A stretch of 32,586 bases of DNA from an uncultured SAR86 cluster bacterium. Its GTDB lineage: Bacteria > Pseudomonadota > Gammaproteobacteria > Magnimaribacterales > D2472. The DNA is taken from positions 1 to 32,586 of the forward strand of contig CACEHH010000011.1 of NCBI GenBank assembly GCA_902559345.1. The letters are read 5' to 3'. Position 1 is the stretch's first letter. Each line of letters begins with the position of its first letter. The notes under the pieces were generated by a model. That model was given only the letters and a program-made list of their open reading frames with translations. It did not search any database and was not told the origin of the DNA. Of this stretch, positions 1 to 7,925 are shown piece by piece. Made by a program: the position numbers and the translations under genes.

Positions 1-850
1 TACTGTCACCATTTGATATTCCGCCTAAAATTCCTCCTGAATTATTTGAAGAGTATCCAGTAGAAGTTATTTCATCTCTAGCTTCAGACCCTTTAAGGCT
101 TAAAAGATCATCTGCATTACCAATAGATACTGATTTAACTGCATTGATTGTCATGATTGCTTTTGCAAGATTTGCATCCAGCTTCTCAAAAACAGGATCA
201 CCAAGTCCAACCGGACAGTTTTCAACAACAACGCCTAACTTTGCACCAACAGAATTACCCTCTTCAATTAAATCATTAAACATTGAATCTAGATCAGAAA
301 GCTTCGATTCATCACAAAAAAAGTATTTATTATTTATATCTTTATGATTAATTACATCGGCCTTCACTTTTCCTATTTCAGAAACAAAACCATTTACAGA
401 AACATCTTCTTTTTCAAGAATCTTTTTTGCAATCGCGCCGGCAGCTACCCAATTTACTGTTTCTCTGGCACTCGCTCTTCCGCCGCCTCTATAGTCTCTA
501 TGGCCATATTTTGCTTGATAAGTAATATCTGCATGATTTGGTCTAAAAACATCTTTAATGTTTGAATAATCCTTAGATTGTTGGTCTTTGTTGTAAATAA
601 TCATTCCTATAGGTGTTCCAAGAGTTTTCCCTTCAAAAACTCCAGATAAAATCTCTACAGAATCATCCTCTTTTCTTTGTGTAGTTACATCTGATTGACC
701 AGGCTTTCTTTTATTTAATTCATGCTGAATATCTTCTTTTGTTAGTTCTATCTGAGGTGGACAACCATCTAAGATGCAGCCCATAGCCGTACCATGACTC
801 TCACCAAAGGTCGTAATTTTAAATATTTTTCCAAACGTATTACCTGACAT
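1..850 (-). CDS. aroC: Chorismate synthase, 5' part (runs off the left edge)
   Basis: Converts 5-enolpyruvylshikimate-3-phosphate to chorismate, the last step of the common aromatic pathway; the family is cytosolic and needs reduced FMN. About 283 codons are visible and stay open to the window edge. The N-terminus starts [20 protein letters not shown], which holds the first family signature (GESHG, followed by DGCPP), and [18 protein letters not shown] near residues 125-145 is the second. The family is usually about 360 residues, so roughly the last fifth lies outside. The start is the ATG at 848-850. No Shine-Dalgarno sequence is visible; a TATAAT lies only 7 nt upstream (see promoter entry). 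It follows prpD by 39 bp on the same strand, so it may use its own promoter, be read through from prp, or both. Confidence 0.96.
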   Translation of the reverse strand, partial: MSGNTFGKIFKITTFGESHGTAMGCILDGCPPQIELTKEDIQHELNKRKPGQSDVTTQRKEDDSVEILSGVFEGKTLGTPIGMIIYNKDQQSKDYSNIKDVFRPNHADITYQAKYGHRDYRGGGRASARETVNWVAAGAIAKKILEKEDVSVNGFVSEIGKVKADVINHKDINNKYFFCDESKLSDLDSMFNDLIEEGNSVGAKLGVVVENCPVGLGDPVFEKLDANLAKAIMTINAVKSVSIGNADDLLSLKGSEARDEITSTGYSSNNSGGILGGISNGDS

Positions 851-857
851 GGCGATA

Positions 858-863
858 ATTATA
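858..863 (-). promoter_or_regulatory. Candidate -10 element of aroC, close to the start codon
   Basis: On the minus strand the sequence reads TATAAT, then 7 nt (TATCGCC), then the aroC ATG. A start site 6-8 nt after the -10 would fall at or next to the ATG, giving a leaderless or nearly leaderless mRNA. No good -35 hexamer is seen at 16-18 nt (AAGGCT is the best), so this is a moderate call in AT-rich DNA. Confidence 0.4.
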
Positions 864-889
864 GTCCAAAAAGCTAAAAAAGCCTTATT

Positions 890-2341
890 TTATGGGATTT
901 TTGAAAATAATGATTGAAAATCAATAACAGAAGTTTCTTCAAGTTCCTTTTGGTTCATGCAAAGCTTGAATATCTTACTAGAAACTTCTTCATCGTATGT
1001 GATAGTTAAATTATCCATAAATTTCTTTTCTAATACCGGTATACCCTCTTCTCTTCTTCTTTTATGGCCAATAGGATATTCAACCTCAACTTCCTCGGTT
1101 GAAGTACCATCGTTAAAATGAATCTGAATTCTGTTTGCAATTGAACGTTTATCTGCCTCAAGATATTCTTTTGAATATCTTTTATCCTCGTTAATTATCA
1201 TTTTCTCTCTTAATGCATCAATTCTTGGATCTTTTGCAACATCATCTTCGTAATCTTCAGCAACTAAATTGCCTTTCAATAAACCAATGGCAACCATATA
1301 TTGCAAACAATGATCTCTGTCAGCAGGATTATCTAACTCACCTACTTTTGAAATAATTCTGATTGCAGACTCATGAGTGGTAATTTCAACAGATTTGATT
1401 TCATCGATTTTGTCCTTGATATTGTCATGCAGTTTTACTGCAGCCTCTACTGCAGTTTGAGCATGAAATTCTGCAGGAAAGCTAATCTTAAAAAGTATAT
1501 TTTCCATGACGTAGGTTTCAAAAGCTTGAGCCAAAGAAAGTTTTTCTCCATCAAACGAAACATCTTCAAAACCCCATACGGGTGCAGATAAAACTCCTGG
1601 ATATCCCATTTCACCTAACATAGTAATCATTGCTAGCCTAACTGCTCTGCTAGTAGCATCTCCAGCAGCCCAACTTTTTCTAGAACCAGCATTTGGAGCA
1701 TGTCTGTATGTTCTCAAACTTTGACCATCCACCCAAGCTTGGCTTACAGCATCTTTAATTTGATTGACAGAACCGCCCAATAATTTTGTAGCTACTGCCG
1801 TTGAAGCAACCTTTACTAATATGACATGATCAAGACCAACTTTATTAAAACTGTTTTCAAGTGCTAAAACACCTTGAATCTCATGCGCCATAATCATAGA
1901 TTCAAGAACAGTTCTTATGGTCAATGGCTCTTTTCCATTAGCAACATTTTGTTGTGAAATAAAATCACATACCGATAATATTGCGCCTAAGTTATCAGAA
2001 GGATGGCCCCATTCTGCCGCAAGCCAAGTATCGTTATAATCAAGCCATCTAACAATACATCCTATATCGAATGCTCCTTTTACTGGATCTAATTCATAAT
2101 CTGTACCAGGAACTCTTACACCAAAAGGCACTTTGGTATCTTTTACAATTGGGCCAAGCATTTTTGTGCAGGCAGGAAACTGCAGTGCTAAAAGACCACA
2201 CCCAATGGTATCCATTAAACAATTTCTTGCAGTATCTAAAGCTAAATCAGATTTAATTTCGTAATTTGAAACATAGTTAGCTATTTCAGAGATAAGTCCA
2301 TCAAAACCTGGTCTGACATTCAGATCAACATTTGATGACAT
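890..2341 (-). CDS. prpD: 2-Methylcitrate dehydratase PrpD
   Basis: MmgE/PrpD-family enzyme that dehydrates 2-methylcitrate to 2-methyl-cis-aconitate in the methylcitrate cycle, which disposes of propionyl-CoA; cytosolic. The 483-residue length equals that of enterobacterial PrpD, and conserved blocks run through the whole protein: [10 protein letters not shown] (about residues 45-54), [19 protein letters not shown] (about 99-117), [46 protein letters not shown] and [15 protein letters not shown]. The start ATG is 3 bp after the prpC stop, so it is translated from the prp operon. No acnD or prpF is present; since PrpD itself is the dehydratase, the last hydration to 2-methylisocitrate would need an aconitase encoded elsewhere (inference). 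Confidence 0.97.
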   Translation of the reverse strand: MSSNVDLNVRPGFDGLISEIANYVSNYEIKSDLALDTARNCLMDTIGCGLLALQFPACTKMLGPIVKDTKVPFGVRVPGTDYELDPVKGAFDIGCIVRWLDYNDTWLAAEWGHPSDNLGAILSVCDFISQQNVANGKEPLTIRTVLESMIMAHEIQGVLALENSFNKVGLDHVILVKVASTAVATKLLGGSVNQIKDAVSQAWVDGQSLRTYRHAPNAGSRKSWAAGDATSRAVRLAMITMLGEMGYPGVLSAPVWGFEDVSFDGEKLSLAQAFETYVMENILFKISFPAEFHAQTAVEAAVKLHDNIKDKIDEIKSVEITTHESAIRIISKVGELDNPADRDHCLQYMVAIGLLKGNLVAEDYEDDVAKDPRIDALREKMIINEDKRYSKEYLEADKRSIANRIQIHFNDGTSTEEVEVEYPIGHKRRREEGIPVLEKKFMDNLTITYDEEVSSKIFKLCMNQKELEETSVIDFQSLFSKIP

Positions 2342-2344
2342 ATT

Positions 2345-3466
2345 TTAAGACCTATCTGCGATTTCAACCCAGTCTGAAGATTCAACTCCGATGTAATCAG
2401 CACTTGGTCTAATAATTCTATTGTTTGCTCTTTGCTCCATGCAATGTGCAGCCCAACCAGAAACTCTGGACATAACAAATATTGGGGTAAACAACTTTGT
2501 TGGTATGCCCATATAAAAATATGCAGGAGCATGGAAAAAGTCTGCATTAGCAAACATCTTCTTTTCGTCAGCCATAACTTTTTCAACCTCTTCAGCTACT
2601 TGATAAAGAGTGTCTGTATCAGCAAGCTCAGATAATTGTTTGGCATATTCTTTGATAACAGCATTTCTTGGATCTCTAATTGAATAAACAGCGTGGCCGA
2701 ATCCCATTATTTTTTCTTTATTGTTAAGCATTTCAATAATATTAGATTTAGCTTCTTCTTTTGATGTCCAGTTTTCTATTAATTCCATAGCTTTTTCATT
2801 AGCGCCCCCATGCAATGGACCTCTTAATGAACCTATCGCAGCAACAACACATGAATGAATATCAGACATTGTTGAAGCACAAACTCTTGCTGTAAAAGTA
2901 GAGGCATTAAACTCATGTTCGGCATATAAAATTAGAGATACATCCATAACTTTCTTATGCAGGTCAGATGGTTTTTTGCCATGAAGGATATGTAAAAAAT
3001 GTCCAGCCATACTATCTTCATCATTTACCAAATCGATATCTTCTCCTTCGTGTGAGAACTTGTACCAGTAAGTAACAATTGATGGCATAGTTGCTATCAT
3101 TCTATTAATTGAATCTAATTGATTTGAAAAGTCACCTTCAGGCTCTAGATTTCCCAGCATAGATGTTCCAGTTCTCATTACATCCATTGGATGAGCCGTA
3201 GCAGGTATTTTTTGAAGAACTTCTTTTAAGGAGTTAGGGAGATCTCTATGACTTCTTAGTAATGCTTTGTAGTTATTTAATTCGTCTTGATTGGGTAATT
3301 TGTCATAAAGTAAAAGATAGGCTACTTCTTCAAATGTTGATTTTTCTGCAAGTAATTCAATTTTATGGCCCCTATAAGCAAGTCCTTCTATTTGACCAAC
3401 CGTAGAAAGAGATGTCTCTCCAGCTACTTGTCCTCTTAGGCCCGCTCCTTCTAATTTTTTTGTCAT
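2345..3466 (-). CDS. prpC: 2-Methylcitrate synthase PrpC
   Basis: Citrate-synthase-family enzyme that condenses propionyl-CoA with oxaloacetate to 2-methylcitrate, the entry step of the methylcitrate cycle. It has 373 residues, normal for the short PrpC/type-I bacterial form. The three catalytic regions are visible: His in GPLHGGANEKAM (about residue 218), His in GFGHAVYSIRDPR (about 257) and Asp in NADFFHAPAYFYMGIP (about 308). The C-terminus carries EQRANNRIIRPSADYIG, typical of PrpC. It lies 9 bp after prpB and 3 bp before prpD. Placement between prpB and prpD makes methylcitrate synthase far more likely than the TCA-cycle citrate synthase, though many such enzymes also accept acetyl-CoA. 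Confidence 0.96.
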   Translation of the reverse strand: MTKKLEGAGLRGQVAGETSLSTVGQIEGLAYRGHKIELLAEKSTFEEVAYLLLYDKLPNQDELNNYKALLRSHRDLPNSLKEVLQKIPATAHPMDVMRTGTSMLGNLEPEGDFSNQLDSINRMIATMPSIVTYWYKFSHEGEDIDLVNDEDSMAGHFLHILHGKKPSDLHKKVMDVSLILYAEHEFNASTFTARVCASTMSDIHSCVVAAIGSLRGPLHGGANEKAMELIENWTSKEEAKSNIIEMLNNKEKIMGFGHAVYSIRDPRNAVIKEYAKQLSELADTDTLYQVAEEVEKVMADEKKMFANADFFHAPAYFYMGIPTKLFTPIFVMSRVSGWAAHCMEQRANNRIIRPSADYIGVESSDWVEIADRS

Positions 3467-3475
3467 TTATATCCC

Positions 3476-4345
3476 TTAATTTTTTGGCAATTTATCGTCA
3501 AGCTGTTTCTCAAAGTTGTAGTAATCTAAAACCTCATACAACTCCTCACGGGTCTGCATTATATCTAAGAGAGCCTCTTGTGTCCCGTCTTTAATTATTG
3601 AATTATATATTTTTTCTGCAGATTGGCTCATAGCTCTAAAAGCTGAAAGCGGATAAAGAACCATATCAACACCGACTTCTTTCAATTGTTCTTGAGTAAA
3701 TAAAGGTGTTTTTCCAAATTCAGTAATATTTGCTAAAACAGGAACCGAACAATGATTTTTGAGTTTTTTATAATGCTCTATTGATGTTACAGCTTCTAGA
3801 AATATGCCATCCACACCTTCTTCAATATAAGATTCACATCTTTTGATTGCTCCATCAATACCCTCAGATGCAATTGCATCAGTTCTTGCCATTACAAAAA
3901 AAGAATCATCTACTTTTGAATTAATCGCAATTTTCAATCTGCTTCTCATTTCTTCTATGGAAACTAATTGTTTATTGGGTCTATGTCCGCACCTTTTGTC
4001 AAAAACTTGATCTTCAATATGCACCGCTGCGCAACCAGCTTTACCCATTTCAATAATAGTTTCTGCGATCTGATCAGACTCACCCCAACCAGTATCAATA
4101 TCTACAAGTAAAGGTAGTGAGGTCGCAGAAGTAATTCTTTTAACATCAATTAAAACATCTTGCATAGTAGTGACGCCTAAATCGGGCAAACCATATGAAG
4201 CAGCTGCAACTCCACTACCTGATAAATAAATAGCGCTATGTCCAGATTTTTCAGCTAGTTTTGCAGAATATGCATTTATTGTTCCGGGTATGATTAAGGG
4301 TTTGTTTTTATTGAGAGCATCTCTAAATTTTTGACCTGACTGCAT
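3476..4345 (-). CDS. prpB: 2-Methylisocitrate lyase PrpB
   Basis: Isocitrate-lyase/PEP-mutase superfamily TIM-barrel enzyme that cleaves 2-methylisocitrate to pyruvate and succinate, the last step of the methylcitrate cycle. The 289 residues match the usual length. The substrate/metal region reads GTINAYSAKLAEKSG, the metal-binding Asp cluster is LLVDIDTGWG (about residues 80-90), and the family active-site loop KRCGHR with its catalytic Cys is at about residue 118-123, preceded by HIEDQVFD. The start ATG lies 1 bp after the queH stop codon, so it is co-transcribed with queH, thrH and the nucleotidase gene upstream. No prpR-type regulator is encoded nearby. Confidence 0.97.
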   Translation of the reverse strand: MQSGQKFRDALNKNKPLIIPGTINAYSAKLAEKSGHSAIYLSGSGVAAASYGLPDLGVTTMQDVLIDVKRITSATSLPLLVDIDTGWGESDQIAETIIEMGKAGCAAVHIEDQVFDKRCGHRPNKQLVSIEEMRSRLKIAINSKVDDSFFVMARTDAIASEGIDGAIKRCESYIEEGVDGIFLEAVTSIEHYKKLKNHCSVPVLANITEFGKTPLFTQEQLKEVGVDMVLYPLSAFRAMSQSAEKIYNSIIKDGTQEALLDIMQTREELYEVLDYYNFEKQLDDKLPKN

Positions 4346-4346
4346 T

Positions 4347-5006
4347 TTAATAAAATTTTACTCCTCTAATGATCCTATCTTTATTGTTTTGTCTTCTCCA
4401 CCTATTAGTATCTCTTAAACTATAAACACATCCACAATATTCTTGCTGATAAAAATGTTCTCTTTTTGAAATTTCAATCATTCGTGAGGACCCACCCTCT
4501 TTTCGCCAATTAAAATCCCAAAAAATGATATTTTCATATCTTGCTGCAGATCTATGACCAGAGTCATTGATTTGATTCATATCTTTCCATCTGGAAATTC
4601 CTAACGTGGTAGCAAATACATTGAAATCATTTTCATAAGCAAATAGAGCAGACCTTTCAAATCTCATGTCAAAACATTTTGTACATCTTGCTCCCCTTTC
4701 TGGTTCATCTTCAAGACCTTTAACTCTCTCAAACCAATTATCTTTGTCATAATCTCCATCAATACACTCAAAACCAACTTTTTCACAAAACCTTCTGTTT
4801 TCATCTTTTCTTATCTCATACTCATCTATTGGATGAATATTAGGGTTATAAAAATATACTGTAGTCTTTATATTTGATGCAGCAATTGCCTCTATAATTT
4901 CTCCTGAGCATGGAGCGCAACAACTATGTAATAGAAGCTTATCTTCATTATTAGGTAGTTGAAGCTTAGGTCGTTTATAGTTATTTAATTTGTAGTTTTC
5001 ACTCAT
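4347..5006 (-). CDS. queH: Epoxyqueuosine reductase QueH
   Basis: QueH (former DUF208) carries out the last step of queuosine synthesis, reducing epoxyqueuosine to queuosine in the tRNA anticodon loop; it replaces the cobalamin-dependent QueG. Cysteines expected for the Fe-S and iron centres are present: C29, C30 and C33 in [11 protein letters not shown]108 and C111 in [10 protein letters not shown], and C191 and C193 in EYCGC. The conserved YFYNPNIHP and [15 protein letters not shown] blocks are also there. I chose the ATG at 5006 (219 residues) because it overlaps the thrH stop as ATGAGTGA and leaves a family-sized N-terminus; the frame is open 22 codons further upstream to 5072, inside thrH. 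The prpB start follows by 1 bp. Pairing with prp genes is unusual and has no obvious pathway link. Confidence 0.94.
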   Translation of the reverse strand: MSENYKLNNYKRPKLQLPNNEDKLLLHSCCAPCSGEIIEAIAASNIKTTVYFYNPNIHPIDEYEIRKDENRRFCEKVGFECIDGDYDKDNWFERVKGLEDEPERGARCTKCFDMRFERSALFAYENDFNVFATTLGISRWKDMNQINDSGHRSAARYENIIFWDFNWRKEGGSSRMIEISKREHFYQQEYCGCVYSLRDTNRWRRQNNKDRIIRGVKFY

Positions 5007-5613
5007 GATCAACATAAATTGAATTTGTAAGTATTGCTTCTTCGAGATCATTATAACTATCAAAAGAGTCAATTTCAGGATGCAATGAAGATATTTTTAT
5101 TGGTGCATTTATAAAAAAACCTTTGTCAGCTATCTCAAACATCTGAATATCATTATGTGAATCGCCTGCTGCAAAACATCTATACCCCATTTGTTTAAAG
5201 TATGAAATTGCTTGATGTTTTGCCTTTGGATGTCTTAGTTTATAGGAAATAATTTGATCATTATTTATTTCTAAATTATGGCAAAGCAAAAAAGGAAATC
5301 CTAACTTTTTCATTAAAGGTTTCGCTATGTCATGAAATGTATCTGAGAGTATTACTACTTGAAAGTTTTTTCGTAAATTAGAAACAAAATCCAAAGCACC
5401 TGGTAATAGTTCAAGTGATGCTGCTGCTTCTTGAACATCAGATAGCATAATCCCTTTTTCAGTCATGATTTGTAACCTCATATCCATTAGCTTTTCATAG
5501 CTAGGTATATCTCTAGTTGTTTGACCTAGTTCCTCAATACCTGTATTTGAAGCGACTCTTTCCCAAATTTCTGGCGTTAACGTTCCCTCCATGTCTAAAC
5601 ATACTATTTCCAT
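4999..5613 (-). CDS. thrH: ThrH-type HAD phosphatase / phosphoserine-homoserine phosphotransferase
   Basis: Very close in pattern to Pseudomonas ThrH, which hydrolyses phosphoserine and can transfer its phosphate to homoserine, linking serine and threonine synthesis. It has 204 residues, as in the family. HAD motif I reads CLDMEGT with nucleophile D7; the usual second Asp is Glu (E9), as is normal in Thr[10 protein letters not shown] is the family-specific cap region, [10 protein letters not shown] (about residues 86-95) is motif II, and AAGDSHND (about 147-154) supplies the acidic metal ligands of motif IV. The gene starts 3 bp after the nucleotidase stop and overlaps queH by 8 bp. The phosphoserine phosphatase role is well supported by family; the transferase role is inferred. 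Confidence 0.92.
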   Translation of the reverse strand: MEIVCLDMEGTLTPEIWERVASNTGIEELGQTTRDIPSYEKLMDMRLQIMTEKGIMLSDVQEAAASLELLPGALDFVSNLRKNFQVVILSDTFHDIAKPLMKKLGFPFLLCHNLEINNDQIISYKLRHPKAKHQAISYFKQMGYRCFAAGDSHNDIQMFEIADKGFFINAPIKISSLHPEIDSFDSYNDLEEAILTNSIYVDHE

Positions 5614-5616
5614 AAT

Positions 5617-6519
5617 CTATTCATTTTTAATTCCATAAGGAACATGTCCTGATGTAGTGTTATCTATTGCGCTCATAATATGCTTTTTTTGATCATCAAA
5701 GAAGATATCTGCATCAAAAGATTCAAGAAATTGACTTTTAGACATTCCGCCTAAAAATAATGATTCATCAATTCTTACACCCCACTCTCTAAGAGTTTTT
5801 ATAACCCTTTTATCAGAAGGAGCTGATCTTGCTGTTACAAGTGCAGTTCTAATTGGACACTCATTGATTTCAAAATCATTCTGAATTTTATTTAATTCCA
5901 CTAAAAAAGACTTAAAAGGTCCTTCTTTCAAATTTGTATCAGCGTTAGCTTCATTCTCAATAAATGCTTCAAGTCCTTTCTCTTGATAAATTTTTTCAGA
6001 ATCATCTGAAAAAATTACTGCATCTCCATCAAAAGCTATTTTTAATAAATCTGACTTTGATTCTTTATGATTTTCAGAAGGCCTTGAGATAATTGTTGCA
6101 GCAGCAACATCACTTTCAATAGCAAGTTTTACATCCTCAATACTGCTGGATAAAAATAAATGTACTCCAAAATCTTTTACATACCTATGTGGACTTTCGC
6201 CTCCACAAAATGCTGCTCTTGATATATTTAAATTATGATCTTCAATTGAGTTCCTAATTCTTAACCCAGTATCAGATGTATTTCTTGACAAGAGAATTAC
6301 TTCAACCCGATCAGAGTTCTCATAAAGCTCATTTATTTTTAAAATTTTTTTTACTAAGTTAAAAGCCTCTCCTGGTGCAAGAGTATTGTCCTCATTTTCA
6401 ATTTGATAATCTTGATATGACTTTAAACCATGTTTTTCATAGATTTCATGGCTTTCATCAAGATTGAAAAGTGCCCGTGAAGAGATGCCAATTATTAATT
6501 TAGATTTTTCTTTAGTCAT
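5617..6519 (-). CDS. Cytosolic 5'-nucleotidase (NT5C1-like family)
   Basis: Member of the 5'-nucleotidase family related to eukaryotic cytosolic 5'-nucleotidase I, which dephosphorylates nucleoside monophosphates. Of 300 residues, the N-terminus reads IIGISSRALFNLDESH (about 9-24). VEVILLSRNTSDTGLRI (about 72-88), FDGDAVIFSDDSE (163-175, with a D-x-D pair) and the late TALVTARSAPSDKRVI and DIFFDDQKKH blocks are the family hallmarks. It is the first gene of the run that continues into thrH, queH and prpBCD, and its start codon is 62 bp from that of the divergently read lexA. The SOS box in that gap lies within reach of its promoter. The exact nucleotide substrate cannot be told. An A8 tract at 6345-6352 (minus strand) is in frame here. 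Confidence 0.88.
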   Translation of the reverse strand: MTKEKSKLIIGISSRALFNLDESHEIYEKHGLKSYQDYQIENEDNTLAPGEAFNLVKKILKINELYENSDRVEVILLSRNTSDTGLRIRNSIEDHNLNISRAAFCGGESPHRYVKDFGVHLFLSSSIEDVKLAIESDVAAATIISRPSENHKESKSDLLKIAFDGDAVIFSDDSEKIYQEKGLEAFIENEANADTNLKEGPFKSFLVELNKIQNDFEINECPIRTALVTARSAPSDKRVIKTLREWGVRIDESLFLGGMSKSQFLESFDADIFFDDQKKHIMSAIDNTTSGHVPYGIKNE

Positions 6520-6524
6520 AAATA

Positions 6525-6554
6525 TTGAAAATATATTATATTTCGTATTATACT
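6525..6554 (+). promoter_or_regulatory. lexA promoter
   Basis: A TTGAAA -35 (6525-6530) and a TATACT -10 (6549-6554) are separated by 18 bp. The -10 overlaps the left end of the LexA box, as expected of an autorepressed promoter. Transcription would begin near 6561, leaving a leader of about 20 nt with no evident Shine-Dalgarno sequence. On the opposite strand two TATAAT elements (6547-6552 and 6535-6540) could serve the nucleotidase gene. Confidence 0.65.
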
Positions 6555-6570
6555 GTACATATATTCAGTA
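6551..6570. promoter_or_regulatory. LexA-binding SOS box
   Basis: TACTGTACATATATTCAGTA matches the gammaproteobacterial/E. coli SOS consensus TACTGTATATATATACAGTA at 18 of 20 positions, with the left CTGT half intact and the right ACAG half read as TCAG. It lies 12 bp before the lexA ATG and overlaps its -10, so it should mediate autorepression. It lies 31-50 bp before the nucleotidase start on the other strand and could also repress that operon. Confidence 0.9.
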
Positions 6571-6581
6571 TTTTTATTATT

Positions 6582-7199
6582 ATGAAAGAAATAACCTCAC
6601 AACAACAAAGAGTATTAGATTGTATTCAAATTTACTTAAATAAAACAGGTTTTCCTCCTACAAGAGCAGATATTTGTAAAGAATTGGGATTCAAATCACC
6701 CAATTCTGCTGAAACACATCTTCGAGCACTAGAAAAGAAAGGATTTATTTCGATTGAAAAAGGAACTTCAAGGGGGATATCAATAACAAATAATCAAGAA
6801 TATCCAACAAATAATGATGAATACCCAGTAATTGGTCTTGTTGCAGCAGGGTCACCAACTTTGGCTGAAGAAAATATTGAGAAAACAATAAATTGCCCTA
6901 ATTCATTTTTTGAATCAAATTTTGATTATTTCTTAAAGGTCAAAGGTCTCAGTATGAAAGATGCTGGAATTATGGAAGATGATTTAATAGCTGTTAAAAA
7001 AACTACTGATGTAAAGAATGGTGATATTGTTATAGCCAGGTTAGAAGATGAAGTCACTGTAAAATTCTTTAAAAGAAAATCTCCTAAAATCGTTGAGTTA
7101 GAGCCTGCTAATGAAGAGTTTGAAAACATTATAATTAATCTTGAACAAGATGAGCTTCATATTGAAGGAAAGAGCGTAGGATTATTAAGAAAAAATTAA
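6582..7199 (+). CDS. lexA: LexA SOS repressor
   Basis: Transcriptional repressor of the DNA-damage response that cleaves itself when RecA is activated. The 205-residue protein has an N-terminal winged helix (PPTRADICKELGF, residues 25-37; SPNSAETHLRALEKKG, 39-54) and a C-terminal S24-type peptidase domain. The cleavage bond is A89-G90 in LVAAGSP; the catalytic dyad is S124 (GLSMKD) and K161 (EVTVKFF). The frame is open upstream to 6525, but the ATG at 6582 gives the standard N-terminus (MKEITSQQQRVLD) and leaves promoter and SOS box outside the gene. Its stop TAA shares bases with the stop of the convergent small gene (TTAA at 7196-7199). Confidence 0.98.
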   Translation: MKEITSQQQRVLDCIQIYLNKTGFPPTRADICKELGFKSPNSAETHLRALEKKGFISIEKGTSRGISITNNQEYPTNNDEYPVIGLVAAGSPTLAEENIEKTINCPNSFFESNFDYFLKVKGLSMKDAGIMEDDLIAVKKTTDVKNGDIVIARLEDEVTVKFFKRKSPKIVELEPANEEFENIIINLEQDELHIEGKSVGLLRKN

Positions 7200-7486
7200 T
7201 GAATAGTAGTTTGTTTCTTTGAAAATTTCTCTCTTTGTTTGTCAAAAAAATCATCTAAATCACTTACATTTCCACTAACGCTTTCTATACCAGCTCTTAT
7301 CATTTCTTTTGCTACCGAAAGTTCTTGGCCCTGAAGAAAATCTTTAGATTCATTTGAAAATTCTATCTTTACAATAGGATTATCATGGTCGTCGGATCTT
7401 CTTAATACAATACTCCCGTCTGGTAACTGAGCTAATTCTAGATAATTAGAAGTGTCTTTCATATATTCCTTAAGCTTAACACTCAT
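7196..7486 (-). CDS. Small hypothetical protein between topA and lexA
   Basis: A 96-residue protein of unknown function. It is acidic to mixed in charge, with no signal peptide or membrane segment and no cysteine. A middle stretch PDGSIVLRRSDDHDNPIVKIEFS looks like a beta sheet, followed by a helical, charged C-terminus (DLDDFFDKQREKFSKKQ). The ATG at 7486 sits inside the last codons of the upstream gene (overlap 11 bp, ATGAGTGTTAA), so translation is probably coupled; a TTG directly before it is an alternative start. From memory, pseudomonads also carry small uncharacterised genes between lexA and topA, so this may be a conserved neighbour, but I cannot verify homology. Confidence 0.75.
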   Translation of the reverse strand: MSVKLKEYMKDTSNYLELAQLPDGSIVLRRSDDHDNPIVKIEFSNESKDFLQGQELSVAKEMIRAGIESVSGNVSDLDDFFDKQREKFSKKQTTIH

Positions 7487-7925
7487 CAAGAGTTTTGCGA
7501 AGCAACTCTTTGAATGCTTTATATTTATCTAATATTAAATTAAATTTTTTCAAGTCATTTATTTCAGAAGTAGTTATTAAGTTTTTATTATCTTCTCTAA
7601 AGAAAATATTTTTTGATATTTCTATAAGACTAATTAATCCATCTGGTGATAGTTCTTTTAAAATAATATTTCTAATAACCATTAAATTAGAAAGCTCATT
7701 CCATTTAAATACATAATTTAGATGTTCGATTGGTTTTAATTCATTCTTAAAATTTAGAAATATATCGTCTGCTAGATGCGATAAACTATTTTCAATACAT
7801 ATAAGAAATAATAACTGATCTTTGTTATTACCTGGCGAAAGGTTTATTAAAATTTCTTTTGAAATATCTATATAAAGGTTAGAAAGGTCTTTATTTTTCA
7901 CTAACTTTTTAAATTTTGAACCCAC
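7476..7925 (-). CDS. Hypothetical helical protein downstream of topA
   Basis: A 149-residue protein of unknown function, predicted by eye to be almost entirely alpha-helical and soluble, Lys/Leu/Ile/Asn-rich, with no signal peptide. It starts with GTG at 7925, 25 bp inside the 3' end of topA, and no ATG is available near the N-terminus, so the non-ATG start with translational coupling is the best reading. It overlaps the next small gene by 11 bp. Position directly after topA and before lexA resembles the pseudomonad arrangement in which a DUF6586-type protein follows topA; that family assignment is from memory and untested. Base composition is like its neighbours. Confidence 0.72.
   Translation of the reverse strand: MGSKFKKLVKNKDLSNLYIDISKEILINLSPGNNKDQLLFLICIENSLSHLADDIFLNFKNELKPIEHLNYVFKWNELSNLMVIRNIILKELSPDGLISLIEISKNIFFREDNKNLITTSEINDLKKFNLILDKYKAFKELLRKTLDEC

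Noticed and set aside
144-565. Two plus-strand open frames (67 and 73 codons) at the left edge
   Set aside because: They lie opposite aroC, whose minus-strand translation has the chorismate synthase signatures; their products resemble nothing and have no start signals.
871-893. Possible terminator between prpD and aroC (AAGGC...AGCTT followed by T residues on the minus strand)
   Set aside because: The stem is only 4-5 imperfect pairs with low GC; not convincing.
1373-2635. Plus-strand and alternative minus-strand frames of 61-88 codons inside prpD and prpC
   Set aside because: They are shadows of clearly conserved genes on the other strand or frame.
6525-6581. Longer lexA start at 6525 (19 extra residues)
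   Set aside because: The extension would translate the -10 and the SOS box; the ATG at 6582 gives the standard LexA N-terminus.
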